A stretch of DNA of 48,124 nucleotides from NCBI GenBank assembly GCA_025060135.1, contig JANXCY010000016.1, forward strand, positions 1 to 48,124, read 5' to 3'. Source of the stretch: Anaerolineae bacterium (lineage in GTDB: Bacteria > Chloroflexota > Anaerolineae > B4-G1 > DUEL01). The notes beneath the pieces are model-generated. The model was given only the letters and a program-made list of their open reading frames with translations. It did no database searches and was not told where the DNA came from. This document shows positions 14,734 through 22,789 of this stretch, in pieces. A program made the position numbers and the translations under genes. Positions within the stretch are counted from its first letter, which is position 1. Each line of letters opens with the position of its first letter.

Positions 14734-17700
14734 ATGCGCCTTCAGCGTCTGGAACTTCAGGGCTATAAATCCTTCGCCGACCGGACGGAGTTCGTCTTCC
14801 CGACCGGCATCACGGCCATCGTCGGCCCCAACGGGTCCGGCAAGTCCAACATCGCCGATGCCATTCGCTGGGCCCTGGGCGAGCAGAGCCTGCGCCTCCT
14901 GCGCGGCAAGACCACCGAAGATATGATTTTCTCCGGCAGCGGCCGTCGGCCCCGCGCCGGGATGGCCCAGGTCCTCCTCACCCTGGATAACGGCGACGGC
15001 TGGCTCCCCGTAGACTTCGCCGAAGTAACCCTTGGGCGGCGAGCCTACCGCTCCGGCGAGAGCGAGTATCTCCTGAACGGCAACCGCGTCCGCCTGCGGG
15101 ACCTGATGGACCTCCTGGCCGAAAGCGGCCTGGCCCAGCGCACCTATACCGTCATCGGCCAGGGACTGGTGGATATAGCCCTCTCGCTCCAGCCCCAGGA
15201 GCGGCGTGCTCTCTTTGAGGAAGCCGCCGGTATCGCCGTCTACCGCGCCCGGCGGGAGGAGGCGGCGGCTCAACTGGATGAGACGGAGCGCAACCTGGAA
15301 CGGGTCCGCGACCTCCTGGGCGAAATCGCCCCTCGCCTGAAGCGGCTGGAGGAGCAGATGGCCCGCTTTCAGGAGTACGAGCGGGTCTCTGGGTATTTGA
15401 AACAACTCCAGAGGGCCTGGTACGGCTACCACTGGGGCCAGGCCCAGGGGGAATTGCAACGGGTCCAGGAGCGAGCCCGCGCGGCCGAGGAGGCGCTGGC
15501 CGCCCGGCAGGCTGAGGCGGAAGCGATCGCGGCCCGTCTGGCCGACCTGCGCCACCGCCAGACCGAACTCCGCAACGACCTGCGGGACGCCTACCGCCGC
15601 GTCGCTGACCTCCACGAGCGCATGGACGCCGCCCAGCGGGAACTGGCCGCGCTGGCCGAACGGTCCCGCCTGCTGGCCGTTCGGGAAGAAGAATTGCAGG
15701 CAGAACTGGAACCCCTCCGGGTCCAGGAGACGGCTCAGGCCGAACGGGTGCGCGCCGCTCAGGCCCAGGTGGCGGAACTCCAGGAGCGGGTGGCCGCGCA
15801 GGAAGCCCGCGTCGCCGCGCTGGAGGCGGAACTGGCCGACCTGCGCCGCCGGGTCCGGGAAGAGGCCCTTCAGCGGGAGCGGATGGAGGCCGAAGGGCGC
15901 GCCCTGCGGGCCCAACGGGACGAACTGGAAGCGGCGCTGGCCCAGACCCATGCCCGGCTGGCCTGCCTGGAGGCGGAACGGGAACTCCTGGCCCGCATGC
16001 GGGACGAGGGGGCTGGCCTGGCCGAAGGGACGCGCCGCATCCTGCAGGCCGGGCTACCGGGCGTGATCGGACTGGTGAGCCAGATTCTGCGGGTGCCACC
16101 GGAGTGGGAACGGGCGGTGGAGGCCGCCCTGGGCCCACTTCTGCAGGCCATTGTGGTGGAGGACTGGGAGGCCGTTCTGGCCGCGCGCCGTCTTCTGGGC
16201 GCGGACGGGCGGGCCCTATTGCTCCCGCTGGCGGAAATCCGCGCGCGTCCTCGCCCCTCCCCCAGCGGCTTCGCCTCTGGAGGAGAGGTGAGGTGCGACG
16301 AGCGCTTCCGGCCCCTGGTGGACGTTCTCCTGGGCCAGGTGTGGATGGTGGAGGACCTGGAGGCCGCCCGCGCGCTGGCCCCGACCCTGCCGCCCGGGGG
16401 CCGGTGCGTTACCCGGGAGGGAGAAATTGTCGCCGCCGATGGGACGGTAACCGTTGGCCGCGCCGAGGGTGGCCTGCTGGCCCGAGAGCGGGCCTGGGGG
16501 GAATTGCCCGGCCGCCTGGAGGCCGCCCGCCGCCAAAAGGAGGAGCAGGAAGCAGAACTGGCCCGGGTCGTCCAGGCCCTTGCCGAATGGGAGGCGCGCT
16601 CCCAGGAGGCCAGCCGCGCCGCCGACGAGGCCGCCGCCCGTCTGGCTCAGGCGGAGGCCCCCCTGGCCGGGGCCCGGACCGACCTGGCGCTGGCCCGGCA
16701 GGCGTTGGAGAACGGGCGCGCGCTCCTGGCCCGCGAAGAGGCCGCTCTGGACCGTATCCGGCGGGAACTGGAGGCCCGGCGCGCCCGCCTGAACGAACTG
16801 GCACGGGAGCGCAGGGCGGTCGCAGAGCGCCTGGAGGCCCTCCGGCAGGAAACGGCCCGCCACGAGGAAGCGCTCCGGGAAGCCCGCGCCCGTATCGGCC
16901 CGGCGGAGGAGGAACTGAACCGGCTGAGCGCTGAACAGGACGCGGTGGAGGCCGAGGAGCGACGGATCTCGGCCCGCATCCGTCAGGCTGAAGAACGGTT
17001 GAACGCGGCCCGGCTGGAGGTCTCCCGCACCCAGGACCGCCTGACCCGTCTCCAGGAGCGCATCCAAGAGGACCTGGGACTGGTAGACCTGGAGGTGCGC
17101 GGCCCTGTCCGGCTTCAGCAACCGCTGCCACTGGGATCGCTGGTTACCTCCCTGCCCGTGGTGGAGGTATTGCCGGAGGGGCTGGAGGAGGAAATCCAGC
17201 GCCTCAAGGCCCGCCTGCGGCAACTGGGGCCGATCAACCCCGGCGCCCCGCAGGAGTACGCGGAGGTCAACGAACGCTACCGCTTCCTCTCCGAGCAGGT
17301 CGCCGACCTGGAGACGGCGTCGGCCCGGCTGCGCGCCGTGGTCGCCGACCTGGACCGGATGATGGAGCAGGCCTTCCGAGAGACCTTTGAGGCCGTTGCC
17401 CAGGCCTTTGAGGAGAACTTCACCCGTCTCTTTAACGGCGGGTCGGCCCGCCTGGAACTGACCGACCCCGACGACCCGGCCCGGACCGGCGTGGACATCC
17501 TGGCCCGTCCGCCGGGCAAGCGGCTGCAGAGCCTGGCCCTGCTCTCCGGCGGCGAACGGGCCCTGACCGCCGTTGCCCTCATCTTTGCCATCCTCAAAGT
17601 CCGCCCGACCCCGTTCTGCGTCTTAGACGAGGTGGACGCGATGCTGGACGAGGCGAACGTGGCCCGTTTCCGGGACCTGCTGACGGAACTGGCGCAGCGC

Positions 17701-17853
17701 ACCCAGTTTATCGTCATCACCCACAACCGGGGCACCGTGGAGGCCGCTGACACCGTCTACGGTGTCTCTATGGGCCCCGACGGCACGAGCCAGGTCCTCT
17801 CCCTGCGGCTGGATGGAGATGGGACGCGGACAAGCGCCGAGGAACGCGGATAA
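14734..17853 (+). CDS. smc: Chromosome segregation ATPase SMC
   Basis: SMC dimers with ScpA and ScpB compact and segregate chromosomes. Walker A is GPNGSGKSN near residue 32. The N-terminal head ends near ALFEEAAGIAVYRARREE. Two long coiled coils rich in Glu, Arg, Ala and Gln flank the hinge (about 430-590, GLPGVIGLVSQILRVPPEWE through GEIVAADGTVTVGRAEGG). The C-terminal head has the signature LLSGGERALTAVAL and Walker B FCVLDEVDA, followed by ITHNRGTVEAADTVYGVSM. At 1039 residues it is about 140 shorter than most bacterial SMCs, because the coiled-coil arms are shorter; both heads and the hinge are complete. It starts 9 bases after the TtcA-like gene. scpAB are not in the window. Confidence 0.95.
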   Translation: MRLQRLELQGYKSFADRTEFVFPTGITAIVGPNGSGKSNIADAIRWALGEQSLRLLRGKTTEDMIFSGSGRRPRAGMAQVLLTLDNGDGWLPVDFAEVTLGRRAYRSGESEYLLNGNRVRLRDLMDLLAESGLAQRTYTVIGQGLVDIALSLQPQERRALFEEAAGIAVYRARREEAAAQLDETERNLERVRDLLGEIAPRLKRLEEQMARFQEYERVSGYLKQLQRAWYGYHWGQAQGELQRVQERARAAEEALAARQAEAEAIAARLADLRHRQTELRNDLRDAYRRVADLHERMDAAQRELAALAERSRLLAVREEELQAELEPLRVQETAQAERVRAAQAQVAELQERVAAQEARVAALEAELADLRRRVREEALQRERMEAEGRALRAQRDELEAALAQTHARLACLEAERELLARMRDEGAGLAEGTRRILQAGLPGVIGLVSQILRVPPEWERAVEAALGPLLQAIVVEDWEAVLAARRLLGADGRALLLPLAEIRARPRPSPSGFASGGEVRCDERFRPLVDVLLGQVWMVEDLEAARALAPTLPPGGRCVTREGEIVAADGTVTVGRAEGGLLARERAWGELPGRLEAARRQKEEQEAELARVVQALAEWEARSQEASRAADEAAARLAQAEAPLAGARTDLALARQALENGRALLAREEAALDRIRRELEARRARLNELARERRAVAERLEALRQETARHEEALREARARIGPAEEELNRLSAEQDAVEAEERRISARIRQAEERLNAARLEVSRTQDRLTRLQERIQEDLGLVDLEVRGPVRLQQPLPLGSLVTSLPVVEVLPEGLEEEIQRLKARLRQLGPINPGAPQEYAEVNERYRFLSEQVADLETASARLRAVVADLDRMMEQAFRETFEAVAQAFEENFTRLFNGGSARLELTDPDDPARTGVDILARPPGKRLQSLALLSGGERALTAVALIFAILKVRPTPFCVLDEVDAMLDEANVARFRDLLTELAQRTQFIVITHNRGTVEAADTVYGVSMGPDGTSQVLSLRLDGDGTRTSAEERG

Positions 17854-18514
17854 ACTTCAGCCCTGTTCCGGTTGGGCCGTCCTGCTCCGGGCAGGTGGCT
17901 ATCTGATTATCGTTGTTTCGCTATTCTTCTTGCCTCAGGTTGCCCTGATTGTCCGCTACAACAATGGCATTTACGAGCAACTGGACGCTGTTCCAGAACG
18001 GGAATATGCTGTTGTATTCGGGGCTTACGTCTTTGAGGATGACACGCTGAGCGATGCCGCCTGGGAGCGGATAGAAGCCGGCGTGCAGTTGTACCGCCAG
18101 CGCAAGGTGCGGAAACTGTTTATATCGGGCGACAATGAGAGCAACCAGCAGGCAGATGCTATGGCGCGATATGCCCGAGAGCGCGGGGTAGCTGAGCAGG
18201 ATATTCTCGTGGATCCTCTGGGGATAGATACCCACGACACATGCAGACATTTTGCACAGTTCGCCAGTGAGGGCATTCTGGTCACTCAGGCATTTCACCT
18301 GCCCCGAGCCATGTGGATGTGCGAACGAGAAGGAGTGAACATCGTCGGAGTGGCCTCCAATCGGTTGGGCCTTCTATCCAAGCGGGGGGAATATCCGCTG
18401 GCTATATACGGGGTCCGCATTCAACGATTCCTGCGGGAATCTGCGCTGACCTGGGCCTTTGCCCTGGGAATCTACGACCGTGTATCCAACAAAGCGGAAC
18501 AGTTAGAACAGTGA
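17813..18514 (+). CDS. SanA/YdcF-like DUF218 membrane-anchored protein
   Basis: After about 25 polar residues a hydrophobic anchor follows (GGYLIIVVSLFFLPQVALIV). The DUF218 fold comes next: YAVVFGAYVFEDDTLSDAAW, GVQLYRQRKVRKLFISGDN, QADAMARYARERGV, the acidic DTHDTCRHF, and LVTQAFHLPRAMWMCER. SanA and its relatives are inner-membrane proteins facing outside that affect envelope permeability; the biochemical role is not settled. The reading frame overlaps the end of smc by about 40 bases. ATG codons at 17813 and 17819 are both possible starts. Confidence 0.8.
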   Translation: MEMGRGQAPRNADKLQPCSGWAVLLRAGGYLIIVVSLFFLPQVALIVRYNNGIYEQLDAVPEREYAVVFGAYVFEDDTLSDAAWERIEAGVQLYRQRKVRKLFISGDNESNQQADAMARYARERGVAEQDILVDPLGIDTHDTCRHFAQFASEGILVTQAFHLPRAMWMCEREGVNIVGVASNRLGLLSKRGEYPLAIYGVRIQRFLRESALTWAFALGIYDRVSNKAEQLEQ

Positions 18515-18557
18515 ACACTCTGCGCTCTTTGCGTTCTCTGCGGTAAAAGGGCATTCT

Positions 18558-19116
18558 ATGGCGAAAGTGGCGGTTCTCACCACGGGCGGGACGGTGGCGA
18601 TGCGCCACGACCTGGCGCGGGGCGGCGCTGTCCCGGCGCTGAGCGCGGCCGACCTGACTGCTGTCCTCCCGCCCGGCGCGCCGGAACTGGTGGTGGAGGA
18701 AGTCTGCCCTTGGCAACTGGAGCGAGAACTGGTCCCCTGCTCGCGCCTGGAGGAGCGGGTGGCGCTGGTCAAACTGGCCGTCGGGATGGGCGCGGAGCCC
18801 CTGGAAGACGCGCTGGCGCGCGGCGCGCGGGGTGTGGTGATAGAGGCGCTGGGCGCCAGCCGCTTGCCACCGTGGTGACTCCCCGTCATAGAGCGGGCCC
18901 TGGCGACAGGCATGGCGGTTGTTATCGCCAGTCGCTGCCCTTCCGGCCGGGTAGGGGATCCCTACGGTTACCCCGGAGGCTACCGAACGCTGAAGGAGAT
19001 GGGATGTCTGTTCTCCCCCGGCCTGAACGGTCCGAAGACCTGGATTCGGCTCATGGTGGTCCTGGGCGCCGTCCAGAACCGGGTGGACATGGCCTCACGG
19101 TGGAACAGTGAACTTC
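18558..19116 (+). pseudogene. Decayed L-asparaginase gene (internal deletion and in-frame stop)
   Basis: The frame opens as a typical asparaginase (MAKVAVLTTGGTVAMRHDLA, GGAVPALSAADL). It then jumps, after about residue 55, to the late part (EERVALVKLAVG, ALARGARGVVIEALGA). A TGA interrupts it at 18876-18878, and the same frame goes on as ERALATGMAVVIASRCPSGR and GDPYGYPGGYRTLKEMG to the usual C-terminal region. Compared with the 320-330 residues of the family, roughly 150 residues of the centre are missing, including the second active-site Thr-Asp motif (TDT). It cannot encode an active enzyme. The MFS gene begins at its end. Confidence 0.75.
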
Positions 19117-20292
19117 AGAGGGCAAATGGCTGTAGAGTGGGCTCTGATCTGCGCCATCACGTTTATCCTGTTTCTGGACACCCACGGCCTTTCTCCCCTG
19201 ATCGCGCCCTATGTCCGCGCCCTGGGAGCCCCGGTGGGCCTTGCCGGATGGATTGTGGGCATTTTCTCAGTGGCCAACCTTCTCGGGAACCTGGGTGGCG
19301 GGCTGTGGACCGATCGCGTGGGACGAAAACTGCCCCTGGTTGTGGGTCTGCTGATCGTGGGGACCACACTGCTGGTCTACCCGGCCCTCCGGTCGCCGCA
19401 GGCTCTGCTGCTGGTCCGGGCAGTCCATGGCCTGGGGAGCGCGCTGGTGGCTCCTGCCTGCCTGGCCTCCCTGGGCGACACCTCATTGCCTACAGCCCGG
19501 GGGCGGACGATGGCCTTCTACGGCGTCGCCTACGGGATGTCTGGCCTGGTCGGCCCGCCGCTGGGCGGCCTGATCCGGGACCGGTTCGGATACCCCGCTG
19601 TCTTCCTGGGCCTGGCGGCTCTGATGTTCCTGGCCGCGCTGGTGGCCATTGGACGGCTGAAGGGAGGCCGCCCCTTGGGGAAGGATTCCAGGCCCGACGC
19701 TGGCGCCTGGCGGTCGCTGCTGCGCCACCGGCTCTCCGTCTCCTTTGTCGCCGCGTTCTGCTGGATGTTCGCCCTGGGGACCCTGCTGGTCTTTCTCCCC
19801 CTGATCGGAGAGGCGCGGGGGTTCACCGCCGCACGGGTGGGGATGCTCTTCGGCAGTTTCGCCCTGGCGGCCAGTCTGCTCCAGGCCTCCCCTCTGGGCC
19901 GCCTCTCTGACCGATGGGGACGGCTCCCGACCATTGTGCTGGGGCTGGCATTTATCGCAGCGGCCCTCCTGCTCCTCTCCCTTCTGACTGCCTGGGGGCC
20001 GATGATGGGCGCGATGTTCCTCTACGGCCTGGGCTTCGGTGTGCTCTTTCCAGCCAAATCAGCGCTCATCGCCGATGAGACCACACCTCTTACTCGGGGG
20101 AAGGCATCGGGCGTCTTCGCGGCGATGTTCTCCGTGGGGATGATCGCGGGGACGGGGATGGCAGGAGCGATGGAGCGCTGGCATCAGACCACCGGCCTTC
20201 ACCCTTTCCAGGGGGCCGCGCTGGTGGTGCTGGGCGGTCTGCTCTGGGCTATCGCTGTCAGCCTGACCGACCGCCGAAAACAGCGCGCGTAG
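19108..20292 (+). CDS. MFS transporter
   Basis: The 394-residue protein has about twelve hydrophobic spans in two halves. The inter-helix signature of the major facilitator family is seen after span 2 (GGGLWTDRVGRKLPLVVGLL) and again in the second half (GRLSDRWGRLPTIVLG). Span 5 carries AYGMSGLVGPPLGGLIRDRFG, similar to motif C of drug:proton antiporters. The substrate is unknown; efflux is a reasonable guess. The start may be GTG at 19108 or ATG at 19126, the latter with AGAGGG close upstream. The gene follows the asparaginase wreck directly, so its present promoter may be borrowed. Confidence 0.88.
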   Translation: MNFRGQMAVEWALICAITFILFLDTHGLSPLIAPYVRALGAPVGLAGWIVGIFSVANLLGNLGGGLWTDRVGRKLPLVVGLLIVGTTLLVYPALRSPQALLLVRAVHGLGSALVAPACLASLGDTSLPTARGRTMAFYGVAYGMSGLVGPPLGGLIRDRFGYPAVFLGLAALMFLAALVAIGRLKGGRPLGKDSRPDAGAWRSLLRHRLSVSFVAAFCWMFALGTLLVFLPLIGEARGFTAARVGMLFGSFALAASLLQASPLGRLSDRWGRLPTIVLGLAFIAAALLLLSLLTAWGPMMGAMFLYGLGFGVLFPAKSALIADETTPLTRGKASGVFAAMFSVGMIAGTGMAGAMERWHQTTGLHPFQGAALVVLGGLLWAIAVSLTDRRKQRA

Positions 20293-20305
20293 CGCAGGCC
20301 GCCAG

Positions 20306-20456
20306 GCCAATGGTGCTAACATTTGCCATTGGCGCCGATGAAGTCGTCCTTCTTGGGCCTTCGGCCACGGGACAGCCTGCACCGTCCCTTGAGAAAGCGT
20401 CAACGAAGGTTGACGCTGGGCACTCCGTGCCCAGGGAAGGCTGATTTCCAATCAGC
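20306..20456. repeat. Cluster of five consecutive hairpins before rsfS
   Basis: Perfect stems follow one another: GCCAATGG/CCATTGGC (20306-20333, 8 bp), GGCC/GGCC (20356-20366), AGCGTCAAC/GTTGACGCT (20396-20417, 9 bp), TGGGCAC/GTGCCCA (20417-20433, 7 bp) and GCTGATT/AATCAGC (20440-20456, 7 bp). Loops are 3-4 nt except the first (12 nt). There is no T-run. The block fills the gap between the MFS gene and rsfS. It could be a structured RNA leader or a repeat-born element. Confidence 0.7.
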
Positions 20457-20529
20457 GCAGCGGCGCGGCCACAAAAGTGAGTGCCATTGGGCCGTCAGCC
20501 CCGCCACACCCTGCGCCCTGCGACGTGAC

Positions 20530-20536
20530 AGGAGGT
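20530..20536 (+). promoter_or_regulatory. Consensus Shine-Dalgarno that points to a CTG start for rsfS
   Basis: AGGAGGT is 5 nt before a CTG codon that begins the conserved part of RsfS. No ATG, GTG or TTG is in frame at a usable distance. Confidence 0.65.
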
Positions 20537-20541
20537 ACAAC

Positions 20542-20889
20542 CTGGAACCCATAGACCTGGCCCGACAGATTGTAGATGTCATCGTGGAGAAGAAGGGAGA
20601 GGACATCCTGCTCCTGGACATCCACGAACTGACCATGCTGACCGACTACTTTGTTCTCTGTAGCGGTACCAGCGACCGGCAACTCCAGGCGCTGGAGAGC
20701 GGAATCCGGGAGGAGATAGAAAAAACCCTGAGCGTCTCCCCCCTGCACGTAGAAGGAGAGCCGTCATCCGGCTGGATTCTGATGGACTACGGCCCTGTGG
20801 TGGTGCACATCTTTGACCCCCAGGTCCGCTCCTACTACAACCTGGAAGCCCTTTGGCGGCGCGGCCGGGTGATCGTGCGCATCCAGTGA
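20542..20889 (+). CDS. rsfS: Ribosomal silencing factor RsfS (probable CTG start)
   Basis: RsfS binds ribosomal protein L14 and keeps the two subunits apart when nutrients are low. The family pattern is complete: ILLLDIHELTMLTDYFVLCS, GTSDRQLQALESGIREEI, GEPSSGWILMDYGPVVVHIF, and the end YYNLEALWRRGRVI. Conserved sequence begins directly at LEPIDLARQIVDVIVEKKG, where a CTG stands 5 nt after AGGAGGT. From there the protein is 115 residues, a normal length. Longer starts upstream would translate the hairpin cluster into about 70 unrelated residues. A GTG 13 codons inside would remove the first helix. The CTG start is an inference. Confidence 0.88.
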   Translation: MEPIDLARQIVDVIVEKKGEDILLLDIHELTMLTDYFVLCSGTSDRQLQALESGIREEIEKTLSVSPLHVEGEPSSGWILMDYGPVVVHIFDPQVRSYYNLEALWRRGRVIVRIQ

Positions 20890-20900
20890 TGCTTGTTATC

Positions 20901-20979
20901 ACCACGAAGACACCAAGACACGAAGAATGGTTGATTTTTCATTGTTCATTCATCCTTTGTGTCTTCGTGCCTTTGTGGT
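20901..20979. repeat. Imperfect inverted repeat of the ACCACGAAGACAC type
   Basis: ACCACGAAGACACCAAGACA continues to 20925 and pairs with 20955-20979 at 21 of 25 positions, most mismatches being G-T pairs in RNA. The loop is 29 nt and A/T rich. It lies between rsfS and korA, with the korA ribosome site just after it. The same words (GAAGACAC, CTTTGTGG) are familiar from intergenic DNA of many environmental bacteria, from memory rather than a search. Confidence 0.75.
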
Positions 20980-21000
20980 AAAACCGTCGGAGGTGCCCCT

Positions 21001-22746
21001 ATGCAACCCCTATCAGATGACCTGATCATCCGCATCGGCGGCGAGGCCGGGATGGGGCTGGAATCCAGCGGCGTAGGCTTCTCGCAAGCCTTGGTACGCG
21101 GCGGGCTCCACGTCTTCGGTGTCGCCGACTATCATTCCCGTATTCGCGGCGGTCATAACTTCTTCACCGTCCGTATGGCCCGTCGCCCCCTCTACAGCCA
21201 CACCGAACCCGTCCACCTGCTCCTGGCGCTGGACCCGGAGACGGTCCAACGGCATATCGGCGCGCTGGTGCCGGGGGGCGCCGTCGTCTACGACGAGAAG
21301 GACGGCCTCCCCGACATCCCCCGCCGGACAGACGTCCAGTACTTCTCCATTCCTCTTTCCAGACTGGCCGAAGAATCCGGCGGGAGCGCCATTATGCGCA
21401 ACACGCTGGTCTTTGCCGTTGCCGCCGGGCTCATCGGGTTTGACCCAGCGTACATTGAGAGCGTGGCGCGGGATAACTTTGCCCGTAAAGGGCCGGCCGT
21501 GGTGGACGCCAACCTGCGAGTGATTGCGGCCGGAGTGGAGGCGGCCCGTCCCTTCCAGGCCGACTTCCCCTTCCGGATGGAAGCGGTCCCCGGCGCGCCC
21601 CGCCGTTTGCTCCTCAACGGCAACCAGGCCTTCGCGATGGGCGCGCTGGCGGGCGGCTGTCGCTTTGTCGCTGGCTATCCAATGACGCCGGGGAGCCCTG
21701 TTCTGGAGTGGATGGCGGCCCACGCGGCCGAATACGGCGTCGTTACCCTCCAGGTGGAAGACGAAATCGCGGCGCTCTGTATGGCGATCGGCGCCGGATA
21801 CGCCGGGGTGCGGGCTATGGCTCCCACCTCCGGCGGCGGCTTCTCCCTGATGGTGGAGGCCCTGGGCCTGGCCGGGATGACGGAGGTCCCCGTCGTCGTC
21901 TACGAAGCCCAGCGGCCCGGCCCCTCCACTGGCCTGGCGACCCGTACCGAGCAGGGCGACCTGCTCTTCGTCCTCCACGCCTCCCAGGGCGAATTCCCGC
22001 GCGTTGTCCTGGCACCGGGAACGATAGAGCAGGCCTTTGAGGCTGGCTGGCGGGCCTTCAACTTCGCGGAACGCTACCAGACCCCCGTTCTTGTCCTCTC
22101 TGACCACTACCTGGCGACCTCCGTCCGGGACGTGGCTCCCGAAGACCTGGACTTTGACGCAGTGGTCATAGACCGGGGCGAGTTACTGACCCCGGAGGAA
22201 CTGGACAACCTGGAGGGCGAGTACAAACGGCACCGGTTCACCGAAAGTGGCATCTCTCCCCGCGCCATTCCCGGCCACCCGAAGGCCGTCTACGCCTCCT
22301 CCAGCGACGAGCACGACGAGTACGGCCACATTCAGGAGGACGCAGAGAACCGCCGCCGGATGCACGACAAGCGCATGCGAAAACTGGAAACAGCCCGGGC
22401 GGAGATGCGCCTGCCCACCGTCTACGGCCCGGAGGACGCCGACCTGACCTTCATCGCCTGGGGCTCCACCTACGGGCCCCTGCGGGAGGCCGTGGACCGG
22501 CTGAACGAGCAGGGCCTGCGGGCCCGGATGCTCCATTTCACCGACATCTGGCCCGTTCCCCGGGGCGTGGAGGACCTGCTGACGGGCGAGACGGTGGCTG
22601 TAGAAGGCAACTATTCCGGCCAGTTTGCGAATCTGTTGCGGATGGCAACGGGCCACACCGTCTCCCGCCGCATCCTCAAGTGGGACGGCCGTCCGATTTC
22701 GCCGGAGTACATCCTACGGAACACGGAATACGCAATACGCACTTAG
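21001..22746 (+). CDS. korA: 2-oxoacid:ferredoxin oxidoreductase, fused gamma-alpha subunit
   Basis: The 581-residue subunit, with KorB, decarboxylates a 2-oxoacid (2-oxoglutarate, or pyruvate or branched-chain acids) with CoA and reduces ferredoxin. Residues 1-185 are the gamma domain (IRIGGEAGMGLESSGVGFSQ, YHSRIRGGHNFFTVR). The alpha part starts near GNQAFAMGALAGGCRFVAGY, with PMTPGSPVLEW and the TPP-domain partner segment APTSGGGFSLMVEALGLAGM. It has no ferredoxin domain, so the cluster is on KorB or a separate protein. I start at the ATG after GGAGGTG; a GTG 14 codons upstream lacks support. The last eight residues (NTEYAIRT) are encoded by a repeat. Confidence 0.92.
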   Translation: MQPLSDDLIIRIGGEAGMGLESSGVGFSQALVRGGLHVFGVADYHSRIRGGHNFFTVRMARRPLYSHTEPVHLLLALDPETVQRHIGALVPGGAVVYDEKDGLPDIPRRTDVQYFSIPLSRLAEESGGSAIMRNTLVFAVAAGLIGFDPAYIESVARDNFARKGPAVVDANLRVIAAGVEAARPFQADFPFRMEAVPGAPRRLLLNGNQAFAMGALAGGCRFVAGYPMTPGSPVLEWMAAHAAEYGVVTLQVEDEIAALCMAIGAGYAGVRAMAPTSGGGFSLMVEALGLAGMTEVPVVVYEAQRPGPSTGLATRTEQGDLLFVLHASQGEFPRVVLAPGTIEQAFEAGWRAFNFAERYQTPVLVLSDHYLATSVRDVAPEDLDFDAVVIDRGELLTPEELDNLEGEYKRHRFTESGISPRAIPGHPKAVYASSSDEHDEYGHIQEDAENRRRMHDKRMRKLETARAEMRLPTVYGPEDADLTFIAWGSTYGPLREAVDRLNEQGLRARMLHFTDIWPVPRGVEDLLTGETVAVEGNYSGQFANLLRMATGHTVSRRILKWDGRPISPEYILRNTEYAIRT

Positions 22747-22770
22747 CCCGTACTGCGTACTGCGTATTCC
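22725..22770. repeat. Inverted repeat of the AATACGCAATACGC type at the korA end
   Basis: GGAATACGCAATACGC (22725-22740) pairs with 22755-22770 at 15 of 16 positions around a 14-nt loop that holds the korA stop codon. A near copy of the left arm (GGAACACGCAATACGC) is at 47446-47461, again just before a gene start. No T-run. Confidence 0.75.
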
Positions 22771-22789
22771 ATTGCGTGGAGGAAACACA

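Noticed and set aside
17762-17812. Upstream extension of the SanA/YdcF-like protein
   Set aside because: It lies entirely within smc in another frame and has no ribosome site or family similarity.
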